NCBI GenBank assembly: GCA_965224735.1
Contig: OZ245059.1
Location: 310,001 to 374,000, forward strand
Length of the DNA: 64,000 bases
Direction: 5' to 3'
From: Robiginitomaculum_A sp036478535
GTDB lineage: Bacteria; Pseudomonadota; Alphaproteobacteria; Caulobacterales; Maricaulaceae
The notes under the pieces: model-generated
Databases searched by the model: none
What the model was told of the DNA's origin: nothing
Seen by the model: the letters and a program-made list of their open reading frames with translations, nothing else
In this document: positions 37,201 through 45,295 of the stretch, piece by piece
Numbering within the stretch: position 1 is the stretch's first letter
Layout of the letters: every line of letters starts with the position of its first letter
Translations under genes and position numbers: made by a program

Positions 37201-37728
37201 CGTCTCACCCAATACGAATTGATTGGCCATTTCTTTCATAGCTCTCTTTACAGCAACCCGAATGACAGGCTTCCCCAGTCGTTTTACAGCATTACGTAAA
37301 ATTTTGGTAATAGCCGCGCCTTTCTGCGGCGCTAGCACTTTACCTGTTAGCATAAGAGCCCATGTCGATGCATTGACGAGAGACGAAGAGGAATTGCCTA
37401 GGTGAGCATCCCATGATGATGGCGCAATTTTGTCTTCTATGAGGTTATCAATGGTATCCGCGTCAGGAACGCGCAACAGGGCTTCCGCCATGCACATAAG
37501 TGCTACCCCTTCATTTGTGGACAACCCATATTCAGTCAAAAAAACTTCCATCAAGCCTGGCCGATCATCTCGCCTAATGCTCTTAACTAAAATGGTAGCA
37601 CGCTTTGAAAAAGCACGCCGCTGAGTGCTAGAAATATTTGAGCTTGAAATCAACGCATTCACTACGGTTGCTTCATCTGCGAGCTCTAGGTCACAAATTC
37701 TTTGGCGTATGTTGGTTAAATTATGCAT
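34204..37728 (-). CDS. putA: Bifunctional proline dehydrogenase / L-glutamate gamma-semialdehyde dehydrogenase
   Basis: Oxidises proline to glutamate in two steps with substrate channelling. The 1174 residues comprise an FAD-binding PRODH TIM barrel in the first half (including GLNIDAEEADRLDLYLDV and VRLVKGAYWD), an ALDH domain with the catalytic Cys816 (GQRCSAL) and AETGG, and a short C-terminal beta-flap/tail domain. It lacks the N-terminal ribbon-helix-helix repressor of long PutA proteins, which fits the divergent Lrp-type gene providing regulation. Confidence 0.96.
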   Translation of the reverse strand: MHNLTNIRQRICDLELADEATVVNALISSSNISSTQRRAFSKRATILVKSIRRDDRPGLMEVFLTEYGLSTNEGVALMCMAEALLRVPDADTIDNLIEDKIAPSSWDAHLGNSSSSLVNASTWALMLTGKVLAPQKGAAITKILRNAVKRLGKPVIRVAVKRAMKEMANQFVLGETIGAARKRGVAQQKKGFTYSYDMLGEAALTAKDADGFYQAYKDMIKQLNERTASNDVRDRPGISIKLSALHPRYEVSQKDRVLSELVQRTLSLTLLAKNANIGLNIDAEEADRLDLYLDVIEAVLSNNQLENWDGFGVVVQAYSKRALAVLDWLYALSENLDRKIMVRLVKGAYWDTEIKKAQVDGLKGYPVFTRKAATDISYICCAKKLLGQSGRLYAQFATHNAHSVAAILELSSNLDALEFQRLHGMGSVLHRQVMESEATRCRIYAPVGVHSDLLAYLVRRLLENGANSSFVNQIVDETFAPEIVGADPFETLENQVRERLNHIDLPKDLYGDARQNSKGWDIHSQSDLAEIEAARLAFKNKQWTVRSILAKPCVGDKEEKIFSPANPVDCTGSVIEASAKDVEAALISATHWGYSNVDERQEILNKTAALYEENFGEIFALLTREAGKTTRDAIAEIREAVDFLRYYGHQAKFLEENKDPDRNENKERSPLGVVTCISPWNFPLAIFTGQIAAALAAGNGVLAKPAEITPIIASLAVKLLHKAGVPKTVLQLVLGQGRTIGAQLVSAPKIDGVCFTGSTITAQIINRSMAETVNPYAPLIAETGGLNAMLVDSTALPEQAVKDIIDSAFQSAGQRCSALRLLYLQSDVAHIFMEMLLGAMSEQKIGDPWDFSTDIGSIINESARVNISNYIETARGEGRLIKQLPCPQEGNFIGPAVISVSGIGDMQQEVFGPVLHVATYEAHEIGKIVEDINASQYGLTFGLHTRIDQRVEFLTTRLNVGNIYVNRNQIGAVVGSQPFGGEGLSGTGPKAGGPHYVKHFTKQAFEYSEVKDKGTPLSIEMVQALLSKISKATRKPLNSLELPGPTGESNRLSLYPRGTILCLGPNLKDAKRQAKIAQENGCKAVIICAGASGEHALDGSCDFDYLTKLLEFEAVAYFGQADMARNIRVALSKREGPLLPLIGGQDMVDRCTLERHICINTTASGGNVALLASL

Positions 37729-37739
37729 AAGTTTCCATA

Positions 37740-37767
37740 GAAAAATTTTAAAAGAAAAATTTTAAAT
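37740..37767. repeat. 14-bp tandem repeat in the putA-lrp intergenic region
   Basis: GAAAAATTTTAAAA followed by GAAAAATTTTAAAT (13/14). Each unit contains AAAAATTTT, an A-tract arrangement that could bend DNA or bind an Lrp-type protein. Confidence 0.75.
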
Positions 37768-37783
37768 TATTTTGCGCAAAATA
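37768..37783. promoter_or_regulatory. Palindrome in the putA-lrp intergenic region, candidate operator
   Basis: TATTTTGCGCAAAATA, a perfect 16-bp palindrome midway between the two divergent starts. Lrp/PutR-type regulators bind AT-rich dyads of about this size, so this is the best operator candidate. Confidence 0.55.
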
Positions 37784-37865
37784 TCATTTTATTCAAAGTC
37801 TTCTTGCCTTAATATGTACGTTTTAGTACAAACTTGGTTTTAATAAGGGATTTATTAAGGTCATA

Positions 37866-38339
37866 ATGATGTTTAAACGAGAAGATAAAAATGGGCTAGA
37901 CCGACTTGATATTCAAATTATTAATGTACTGTCGAAGGAAGGCCGTTTGCCAGTTACCAATTTAGCACAAAGGATTGGTGCATCAAAAAGCCCCTGCCAG
38001 GTACGCTTGAAGCGATTGCAAGAAGAGGGATATATATTGGGTTTTCGAGCCGTTTTAAACCCACAAAAACTTGGCCGAGAACACGTTGTATTTACAGAAG
38101 TCAAATTATCTGATACGCGCGAAAAAGCCCTGCAAAAATTCAATGCTGCCGTGCAACATATCCCCGAAATTGAACAATGCCATATGATAGCAAGCTCTTA
38201 TGATTATTTGTTGAAAGTTCGAACTGTGGACATAAAAGCTTATCGATATGTTATGGCTGAGGTTATATCATCATTGCCGCATGTGGCCAGTACGTCCACA
38301 TTTGTTGCGATGGAATCGGTCAAAGATTTTAGTTTTTGA
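37866..38339 (+). CDS. putR: Lrp/AsnC-family regulator, probably PutR (proline-responsive activator of putA)
   Basis: A 157-residue regulator with an N-terminal winged HTH (LDIQIINVLSKEGRLPVTNLAQRIGASKSPCQVRLKRL) and a C-terminal RAM ligand-binding domain (VQHIPEIEQCHMIASSYDYLLKVR). In other alphaproteobacteria a divergent Lrp-type gene next to putA activates it in response to proline; the same layout here supports that role. Confidence 0.85.
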   Translation: MMFKREDKNGLDRLDIQIINVLSKEGRLPVTNLAQRIGASKSPCQVRLKRLQEEGYILGFRAVLNPQKLGREHVVFTEVKLSDTREKALQKFNAAVQHIPEIEQCHMIASSYDYLLKVRTVDIKAYRYVMAEVISSLPHVASTSTFVAMESVKDFSF

Positions 38340-38422
38340 GCTCTATGACCATGGCATAACTAGGGCGTAGGCTTATAAACCAGAATCTGGCGTAGGACGC
38401 TTAAATAATCAAAAACCTAATC

Positions 38423-38450
38423 AGCCCCACCTCTATCTGAACTTATACAA
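38423..38450. repeat. Solo copy of an IS right end
   Basis: 24 of 28 bases match 60345-60372, the right end of the IS481-like element, including CTGAACTTATACAA. There is no transposase here. It probably marks an earlier insertion between putR and lysS that was lost. Confidence 0.6.
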
Positions 38451-38458
38451 AATAACAG

Positions 38459-40054
38459 TTATAGTTTTCCAGACAGAGCTTTGTCGATCATAGAGATAGT
38501 TTCTTCTACACCGTAAATAGTCACGAAAGATCCAAAGCGCGGGCCTTGGGATTGCCCCAAAAGCACTTCATAAAGCGCCTTAAACCAATCGCGAAGATTT
38601 TCAAACTCGTGATCTTTGCCAACACTAAAAATGAGGGTTTGTAGCGCATCAGCGTCTTTTGGATCTTGGTTAAAAGTGGATAAACGCCCCTGCAAATCAA
38701 GTATGGCATCGCGTTCTTTATCACTTGGCGCGCGGTAATTTTTATTAGGCTTTACGAAGTCCTGATAATAACGCACGGCATAGGCGCACAAATTATCTAG
38801 CGCAGGGTTGTCGATCGGGTTTGCCCCCTCGTCATAGCGCCCAATAAAACCCCACAAAATATCTTTGGCCGATGCGTTGGCGGCGCTGACAAGATTAAGC
38901 AAAAGCGCGAAACTAACGGACGGAATTTTATTTGGCGGGTTGCCATTGTGAATATACCAAACTGGATTGGTAATGCGCACTTTTTCATCTTGGTCTTTAT
39001 AGGCAGCAAGGTGCTGAAAATACTGATCCGTCGCCTGTGGGATAACGTCAAAAAACAAACGCTTGGCGGTCTTAGGTTTTTGAAACATATAAAACGATAA
39101 GCTCTCAGGCAGGCCGTATTTTAGCCACTCCTCTACCGCAATACCATTGCCTTTAGTTTTGGATATTTTCTGTCCATTTTCGTCATTGAACATTTCATAA
39201 TTAAACCCTTCAGGTGGGGTGCCGCCTAAAGTTTTACAAATTTTACCAGACACTTTCGTGCTGTCGATAAGATCTTTTCCTGCCATTTCATAGGTCACGC
39301 CCAAAGCCGTCCAGCGTAAAGCCCAATCTGGTTTCCACTGAATTTTTACCGCCCCGCCTGTAATTTTTGTCTCGCATTTTGTACCGTCTTCGTCTTCAAA
39401 TACGATAGTGCCTGTGGCCACATTATGCTCTAATGTAGGCACTTGTAAAACCTGGCCGGTGCTTGGAGATATGGGTAAAAATGGCGAGTATGACGCGCGC
39501 CGCTCGGCGCCTAAAGTTGGCAACATAATATCCATAATTTTGTCAAACCGTTCCAGCATAATCAGTAAAGTTTCATCAAATGCGCCTGATTTGTATTGCT
39601 CGGTGGAAGATATGAAATCATACTCAAACCCAAATCCGTCCAAAAACTCGCACAACTTAGCATTATTGTGTGCAGCAAAACTTTCATGGGTTTCAAATGG
39701 GTCTGGCACGCCCGTAAGCGGCATGCCTATATATTTAGCCAGCATGTCTTGGCTTGGCAAATTGCTCGGCACTTTACGCATGGCGTCCATATCATCTGAA
39801 AACACAATGAGCCTGGTTTCGTATTTATTATCCGTGAGTGCATTAAAGGCTTGGCGCACCATAGATGTACGCGCAACTTCTCCAAAGGTGCCAATATGCG
39901 GCAGACCAGAAGGGCCATAGCCCGTTTGGAAAATCACAGGGCCTTTATGGGGCATGCCGCGCTTTTCCAAAATCCACAAACGTTTAACAATAGCCCGCGC
40001 CTGCTCAAATGGCCAAGCTTTGGTTTTTTCCATAATCTCTTGTGAGAATTTCAT
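38459..40054 (-). CDS. lysS: Lysyl-tRNA synthetase, class I
   Basis: Charges tRNA-Lys. This is the class I enzyme characteristic of most alphaproteobacteria and archaea, unrelated to the class II LysRS of other bacteria. 531 residues from the ATG at 40054. HIGT (53-56) and KISKTKGNG (about residue 290) are the class I signatures. An upstream start at 40117 would add 21 unlikely residues, and AGAGA before 40054 fits an SD. Confidence 0.94.
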   Translation of the reverse strand: MKFSQEIMEKTKAWPFEQARAIVKRLWILEKRGMPHKGPVIFQTGYGPSGLPHIGTFGEVARTSMVRQAFNALTDNKYETRLIVFSDDMDAMRKVPSNLPSQDMLAKYIGMPLTGVPDPFETHESFAAHNNAKLCEFLDGFGFEYDFISSTEQYKSGAFDETLLIMLERFDKIMDIMLPTLGAERRASYSPFLPISPSTGQVLQVPTLEHNVATGTIVFEDEDGTKCETKITGGAVKIQWKPDWALRWTALGVTYEMAGKDLIDSTKVSGKICKTLGGTPPEGFNYEMFNDENGQKISKTKGNGIAVEEWLKYGLPESLSFYMFQKPKTAKRLFFDVIPQATDQYFQHLAAYKDQDEKVRITNPVWYIHNGNPPNKIPSVSFALLLNLVSAANASAKDILWGFIGRYDEGANPIDNPALDNLCAYAVRYYQDFVKPNKNYRAPSDKERDAILDLQGRLSTFNQDPKDADALQTLIFSVGKDHEFENLRDWFKALYEVLLGQSQGPRFGSFVTIYGVEETISMIDKALSGKL

Positions 40055-40266
40055 AACGATCTCTGTAATAGGATAGACAAAAATTCGTGTACTCTGCAGG
40101 GCGGGCGGGGTCAACACTTGTTAAGTGTGATAGTGCGCCGTGTTTTCTTGAAACCAAAGTTTAATTGTTGTTAGCACAAGAAAGTAGTATAGCTTGCAAT
40201 ATTGGTGAACGTACCAAAAAACAGGGAAGTGAAAAAATCACTGGCGTAAGAAGGTGACACAAAAAA

Positions 40267-41592
40267 ATGAGTAACCCGATACAACTTATAACTGCGCGCC
40301 GTTTTGCGCCTTTGTTCTTCGCGCAATTATTTGGTGCGTTCAATGACCAATTTTTGAAAATGGCGCTTATTACGATTGTCACATGGGGCAGTCTTGATGT
40401 TTTTGGGCTAAAGCCAGCCATCATTGTGCCCATAGCTGGCACGGTGTTTACGCTGCCGTTCTTTTTTGGCTGCGCTTTGGCGGGGCAGGTTTCTGACAAA
40501 TATGATAAAGCTTTAGTTCTGCTCCGCGTAAAGCAGGCTGAGATACTGATCATGATTCTCGCAGCGATTGGATTTTTGCTCGAAAGCTCAACTTTGCTTT
40601 TGCTTACCCTAGCTATGATGGGAGCGCAGTCGGCCTTTTTCTCCCCAACGCGCAATGCCGTATTACCACAATGGCTCAAGCCCAAGGAATTAATAACTGG
40701 CAATGCTTTGATAAATGGATTTGTTGCTGTCTCTATTTTACTTGGCCAAGTGCTGGGTGTTTTGCTCATTATGAAAACAGGCGGGCCCAAGTTTGTGGCA
40801 GCAATATTGCTTATTTTTGCCATTCTTGGTTGGCTGGCCATTCGCCCCGCGCCGCCTGCTCCCTCTGAAAACCCAGACGTAAAAATTAATTATAATCTTT
40901 TTACCGAAATTTTTCATACACTTGGTTTTGCCTACCGTGACCAAAAAGTTTTTAAACCTATGCTCGGCACGGCTTGGTATTATTGGCTTAGCGCAGGCGT
41001 GCTGATTCTCATGCCTGCTTTTATCAAAGAAAATTTGCATTATGACAGCACGGTACTGGTTTTGGTACTGGCTATTTTCACAGTCGGCGCGCTCATTGGT
41101 GCCTTTACCTGCATGGCCGTACCCAAAAGAAAGGAATCGATCGGCGTGAGCGCCGTTGGAGCGATGGGCGTTGCCATATTTACATTTGATATGTATCTTG
41201 TTGGCAACGGCCCGCATTGGCTTGGCTTTGATGCTACTCTGCTTAGCAATAAAGGCGAGGCTATACTTGGCACAGCCAAAAATTTTATAGATAATCCTGA
41301 CTCTCGGCGATTTATGATAGGTCTGTTCGGTTCTGCTATATCGGCGAGCCTGTTTGTTATTCCGCTAAATGCTATGGCTCAAAGCCGCGCGACCCCAATG
41401 CACCGGGCAAAATTGCTGGCTGCGGGAGCGCTTATGATCAATGTCTCCACCTCTATTGTTCAGCTTCTTATTGCAGGTATGGGCTATACGTCTATTCCAA
41501 TGCATTTTCCATTTTTAGTTATTTCTATCATCAGCGCGCTAATCGCCGTTTATGCGCTGCATAGGGCCAGGCTTGCTAGGTCTACGCCCTAA
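40267..41592 (+). CDS. MFS transporter of the lysophospholipid transporter (LplT) type
   Basis: A 441-residue, 12-helix membrane protein. The first helix region RRFAPLFFAQLFGAFNDQFLKMALI is the signature of LplT and of the N-terminal half of LplT-Aas fusion proteins, which flip lysophosphatidylethanolamine inward for re-acylation. Usually the acyltransferase and acyl-ACP synthetase follow or are fused; here the transporter stands alone. Confidence 0.82.
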   Translation: MSNPIQLITARRFAPLFFAQLFGAFNDQFLKMALITIVTWGSLDVFGLKPAIIVPIAGTVFTLPFFFGCALAGQVSDKYDKALVLLRVKQAEILIMILAAIGFLLESSTLLLLTLAMMGAQSAFFSPTRNAVLPQWLKPKELITGNALINGFVAVSILLGQVLGVLLIMKTGGPKFVAAILLIFAILGWLAIRPAPPAPSENPDVKINYNLFTEIFHTLGFAYRDQKVFKPMLGTAWYYWLSAGVLILMPAFIKENLHYDSTVLVLVLAIFTVGALIGAFTCMAVPKRKESIGVSAVGAMGVAIFTFDMYLVGNGPHWLGFDATLLSNKGEAILGTAKNFIDNPDSRRFMIGLFGSAISASLFVIPLNAMAQSRATPMHRAKLLAAGALMINVSTSIVQLLIAGMGYTSIPMHFPFLVISIISALIAVYALHRARLARSTP

Positions 41593-41620
41593 GTTCATTG
41601 CGGGACTATGGAACTAAACC

Positions 41621-41776
41621 GTGACAAGTCCAGAGTGTCTGAATATCACCCGCATTGTCGTGGCGCACAGGCCGCAAACTATTGAACATGCGGATGTGTC
41701 CTACATTATGGATAAGGGGAGATTATTGCCAATGATTAAAGAACCGTTAAACGCAATTGACGAAAAGAAAGATTAA
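41621..41776 (+). pseudogene. ABC-transporter ATPase C-terminal remnant
   Basis: An open stretch of about 51 codons reads TRIVVAHRPQTIEHADVSYI then MDKGRLLP. This is the H-loop and following strand of an ABC exporter ATPase (usual form: AHRPxTIxxADxIxVLDxGR). A stop precedes the segment at 41615 and there are no Walker motifs upstream, so it is a decayed tail of a lost gene between the MFS gene and icd. Confidence 0.72.
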
Positions 41777-41826
41777 GCTATATTATAACCATTAATAACG
41801 AGACGATTAATCCTGCTTTGTATAGT

Positions 41827-43038
41827 CTATGCCATCGCCCGTTCAAAGTTCTCGGCGATGGCTTCTAGATAACCTGTTGTTGACAGCCAGCCTTGTTTGT
41901 CGCCAACGAGCAAAGCCAAGTCTTTAGTCATTTGGCCGCTCTCAATGGTTTTGATGGTTGTGCGCTCCAGGTCTTCTGCAAAGTCGACAAGGGCTTGGTT
42001 GTCATCAAGCTTACCCCGGTGCGCGAGGCCGCGTGTCCATGCGAAAATAGACGCGGTGGAGTTGGTGGAAGTCGAGAGGCCTTTCTGGTGATTACGGTAA
42101 TGGCGGGTCACGGTGCCGTGCGCAGCTTCGGACTCCATGGTTTTACCGTCTGGCGTCATTAGAAATGAAGTCATCAGGCCAAGCGAGCCAAAACCTTGGG
42201 CAACCGTATCGGATTGCACATCGCCGTCATAGTTTTTACAGGCCCATATATAGCCCCCGTTCCATTTCATAGCGCAGGCCACCATATCATCGATCAAACG
42301 GTGCTGGTACTCGCCGCCAAACCTTGCGAATTTTTCAGCGAATTCCGCTTCGTAAATTTCTTGGAAAATGTCTTTAAAACGACCGTCATAGGCTTTCAAA
42401 ATAGTGTTTTTGGTTGAAAGATACACTGGCCATTTGCGGGTTAGCCCATAGTTAAACACGGCACGGGCAAAGTCGGTGATTTTATTGTCCAGATTATACA
42501 TAGACTGAGCTATGCCAGAGCTAGGGAAATCAAACACTTCTTTCTCAATTACGTCCCCGTTCTCGCCTTCCCACTTAACGGTTAGTTTTCCTTTGCCAGG
42601 AACAAGGAAATCTGTGGCTTTATATTGGTCGCCATAAGCGTGGCGGGCAATCACGATAGGCTGTGTCCAGCCTGGAACGAGGCGCGGTACATTGTTACAC
42701 ACAATAGGTTCACGGAAAATCACGCCGCCCAAAATATTGCGAATTGTGCCGTTCGGTGATTTCCACATTTTCTTAAGGTCAAATTCTTCAACCCGCTGCT
42801 CATCTGGAGTGATGGTTGCGCATTTTATGCCGACATTGTATTTTTTAATCGCGTTGGCGGCATCAATGGTGATTTGGTCGTCTGTTGCGTCGCGGCTCTG
42901 AACGCTCAAATCATAATAGTGTAAATCTATGTCAAGATAGGGCAGTATCAAGCGCTCTTTTATCATATCCCAGATGATACGGGTCATTTCGTCGCCGTCT
43001 AGCTCGATAACTGGATTTTTTACTTTGATTTTAGCCAT
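41827..43038 (-). CDS. icd: Isocitrate dehydrogenase (NADP), eukaryote-like type
   Basis: TCA-cycle oxidative decarboxylation of isocitrate. The 403-residue protein matches the homodimeric type found in alphaproteobacteria and eukaryotic organelles: IELDGDEMTRIIWDMIK at the N terminus, KSPNGTIRNILGGVIFREPI for isocitrate binding, YKATDFLVPG, and EAAHGTVTRHY for NADP. The upstream region has a 17-bp tandem duplication (43066-43099). Confidence 0.96.
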   Translation of the reverse strand: MAKIKVKNPVIELDGDEMTRIIWDMIKERLILPYLDIDLHYYDLSVQSRDATDDQITIDAANAIKKYNVGIKCATITPDEQRVEEFDLKKMWKSPNGTIRNILGGVIFREPIVCNNVPRLVPGWTQPIVIARHAYGDQYKATDFLVPGKGKLTVKWEGENGDVIEKEVFDFPSSGIAQSMYNLDNKITDFARAVFNYGLTRKWPVYLSTKNTILKAYDGRFKDIFQEIYEAEFAEKFARFGGEYQHRLIDDMVACAMKWNGGYIWACKNYDGDVQSDTVAQGFGSLGLMTSFLMTPDGKTMESEAAHGTVTRHYRNHQKGLSTSTNSTASIFAWTRGLAHRGKLDDNQALVDFAEDLERTTIKTIESGQMTKDLALLVGDKQGWLSTTGYLEAIAENFERAMA

Positions 43039-43065
43039 AATTGCCTCTGTTAGTTTTTCTTAAAG

Positions 43066-43099
43066 CCCGTTAAATATGAGTGCCCGTTAAATGTGAGTG
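43066..43099. repeat. Tandem 17-bp duplication upstream of icd
   Basis: CCCGTTAAATATGAGTG then CCCGTTAAATGTGAGTG (16/17). It lies in the divergent icd/trmJ spacer, so it could affect a promoter or operator. Confidence 0.85.
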
Positions 43100-43173
43100 A
43101 ATGTCCTTTATCACTCAATGAGGCAATTTAAAAGGGCTAGCTTGGCGCAAAAACAAGAAAGTGAACACTGGTT

Positions 43174-44001
43174 ATGGACAAGACTATCAAAGACCAACTT
43201 GGCAATATTGTGCCGCGTAAACGCGGCACGCCTCCCCCCGTTATTATTCTTGTCAATCCGCAAATGGGAGAGAATATCGGCACGGCAGCGCGCGGTATGC
43301 TCAATTTTGGTCTCTCAGAGCTCCGCATCGTAAATCCGCGTGATGGCTGGCCGAGTGCACCTGCGATTTCTTTGGCGGCAGGGGCTATCAATGTGTTGGA
43401 AAATGCTAAAGTGTTTGAAACTACAGCCGAGGCCGTGGTGGATTTGAAATATATTATGGCCGCAACGGCGCGGGTTAGAGAGCTGAAAATTCCCGTTTTG
43501 GGTACGCAGGAAGCGGGTGCGCAATACAGGGCATGGCAGAGCCAGGGGCAGCGCACCGGGGTATTGTTTGGCCCTGAAAAGTCTGGCCTTAAGAATGATG
43601 ACATCGTTTTGTGCGATAGTATTCTTACCTACCCGGTTAACCCAGCCTTCCAATCTCTTAACTTGGGGCAAGCCGTGAGCGTGTTTGCCTATATTTGGGC
43701 GGCCAGTGAAAATACAGCGCCGCCTGAATTGTTTGAGGAAAACATAGGCATGCCCGCCGACCGAGGCGACCTGATTCGTATGTTTGAGCATTTGGAGGAC
43801 GAGCTTGAAAAATCCGGCTTTTTCTACCCGCCCGAAAAACGCACCCTCATGGCTCAAAACATCCGCGCCCCTTTCACGCGCGCTAAAATGACCGAGCAAG
43901 AAGTGCGCACAATGCGCGGCATGATAAAGGCGATAGCAAGGGGACGGGGCAAGGGGATGGGGCAAAGGGACGGGGCAAGAAGGGACGGGGCAAGCGTCTA
44001 A
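43174..44001 (+). CDS. trmJ: SPOUT-family tRNA/rRNA methyltransferase (TrmJ-like)
   Basis: A 275-residue protein whose N-terminal half is a trefoil-knot domain: VILVNPQMGENIGTAARGMLNFG, LRIVNPRDGWP, GVLFGPEKSGL and YPVNPAFQSLNLGQAVSVFAY are SpoU motifs 1-3. The helical C-terminal part (PEKRTLMAQNIRAPFTRAKM) is typical of TrmJ, which 2'-O-methylates position 32 of tRNAs. The last 15 or so codons are a Gly/Lys/Arg/Asp repeat coded by a G-rich repetitive stretch, probably a tail extension. Confidence 0.86.
   Translation: MDKTIKDQLGNIVPRKRGTPPPVIILVNPQMGENIGTAARGMLNFGLSELRIVNPRDGWPSAPAISLAAGAINVLENAKVFETTAEAVVDLKYIMAATARVRELKIPVLGTQEAGAQYRAWQSQGQRTGVLFGPEKSGLKNDDIVLCDSILTYPVNPAFQSLNLGQAVSVFAYIWAASENTAPPELFEENIGMPADRGDLIRMFEHLEDELEKSGFFYPPEKRTLMAQNIRAPFTRAKMTEQEVRTMRGMIKAIARGRGKGMGQRDGARRDGASV
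43940..43990 (+). repeat. G-run repeat with G-quadruplex pattern at the trmJ 3' end
   Basis: Four GGGG runs separated by AC, CAA and AT (43940-43962), continuing with further GGG and GGGG runs as a GGGACGGGGCAA-like unit. It codes the repetitive C-terminal tail. It matches the G4N2G4N3G4N2G4 pattern that predicts a stable quadruplex in RNA or on the coding DNA strand. Confidence 0.8.
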
Positions 44002-44194
44002 AAGGCTGAAAGCATGAACCTCAATCCAAAAAAAATGTTTCAAGAAGCACTGGTAGGTTCTTTTTTGCCGGCAAGTTTTTTTAATGTAGAGTTTTTATAT
44101 AATTCACGTTATTTCTTGTGCCAAGCCTATCTATGGAGCGTCAATGAAATGTGAGCTGTCCCACACCAATAATAATCGGTGTCTTGTCATTTGT

Positions 44195-45091
44195 TTAGTT
44201 TTTCTTTTGCCTAACGGCGTCCCATGCAAACAAAGCCACTGCACTCCAGATGAAGGCGAAGCAGAGTATATAGGCGAGGGTTAATTTCTCGCCGTAATAT
44301 ATGCCTATCATGAATGACAGGCTTGGGCCGATGAATTGCAAAAACCCGATTGTTGATAGGCGTAGTCTACGCGCAGCAAAGGCAAAGGCGACGAGGGGGA
44401 TAACGGTAATTGGCCCAGCAAGTATCATGAGTGTGTTCAAACCCCAGCCAGTGTGTGCGAAAACCAAATCGTTCTGCGTATTAAGCCAAATCATATAGCT
44501 AAGTGCAGGCAGCAATAGGACTATGGTTTCTACAAACAATCCAGGCATGGCACCAATGGCTATTTTTTTGCGGATGAAGCCATATATGGTGAAGCTCACG
44601 GCAAGGGTGAGCGATATCCACGGGAACTTGCCGCCAAAAATTGTTAAAGTAGCCACGCCTATACTGGCGAGAACAACCGCAAAAATTTGTAATTTTCGTA
44701 GGTTCTCACCAAGAAAAGCAACCCCAATTAGGACAAATAAAAGTGGGGTTATATAATAGCCTAGGCTGGCTTGAAATATATGGCCTTTTTGCACGGCCCA
44801 AATATAAACACCCCAATTCAGAGCAATTAACAGTGCCGCCAAAGTAAGGTAGCCCAATGTTTTCGGATTTCTAAAGGCGCGTGTCACTTCGCGTCCTTGT
44901 TTGCGTATCAAGATTATTATGAGCCCGAACGGCACAGCCCAAACGATTCTATGGGCGAGTATTTCAAGAGCGGGCACTGCGTGGGTGAGTTTAAAAAATA
45001 CAGGCAAAAACCCCCATAAAGTATACGCAATAATACCTGCTATGAGGCCCGCATGCCCATGTTCATTTTGGTTGTAGTTATCCATAAACAC
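44195..45091 (-). CDS. rarD: RarD-type EamA/DMT-family transporter
   Basis: A 298-residue, ten-helix inner-membrane protein. The opening GLIAGIIAYTLWGFLPVFFKL and EILAHRIVWAVPFG are RarD signatures (chloramphenicol-sensitivity protein family), and the two EamA repeats are visible. Substrate unknown. It is convergent with trmJ. Confidence 0.9.
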   Translation of the reverse strand: MFMDNYNQNEHGHAGLIAGIIAYTLWGFLPVFFKLTHAVPALEILAHRIVWAVPFGLIIILIRKQGREVTRAFRNPKTLGYLTLAALLIALNWGVYIWAVQKGHIFQASLGYYITPLLFVLIGVAFLGENLRKLQIFAVVLASIGVATLTIFGGKFPWISLTLAVSFTIYGFIRKKIAIGAMPGLFVETIVLLLPALSYMIWLNTQNDLVFAHTGWGLNTLMILAGPITVIPLVAFAFAARRLRLSTIGFLQFIGPSLSFMIGIYYGEKLTLAYILCFAFIWSAVALFAWDAVRQKKN

Positions 45092-45230
45092 GCTTTGTCA
45101 TATAAGGCCATCATTGGCCACCCAAATTTTTCCAATTTTGGTAAATTCATGTTGATATTTGTTACTATTGCCAAATTTATTAAGATGGCTATTTTTGTGA
45201 TTGTATTTGCGCATTAGGCGGTTTCGACGT

Positions 45231-45254
45231 TTTCTACTCCTCTTTCTACTCCTC
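45231..45254. repeat. Perfect 12-bp tandem duplication upstream of the rpsD promoter
   Basis: TTTCTACTCCTC occurs twice in direct tandem, 12 bp before the CTTGAC -35 candidate. Confidence 0.85.
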
Positions 45255-45266
45255 TGGCATAAGCCA

Positions 45267-45295
45267 CTTGACTTGGGTGGGGATATCCGTAAAAG
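45267..45295 (+). promoter_or_regulatory. rpsD promoter candidate
   Basis: CTTGAC (45267-45272), 17-bp spacer, TAAAAG (45290-45295). The first 17 bases match the rpmJ promoter at 15 of 17 positions (CTTGACTTnnGTGGGGA). Confidence 0.5.

Noticed and set aside
44014..44154. 46-codon frame MNLNPKKMFQEALVGSFLP between trmJ and rarD
   Set aside because: No SD, no recognisable features, and low-complexity T runs in the DNA; most likely chance.
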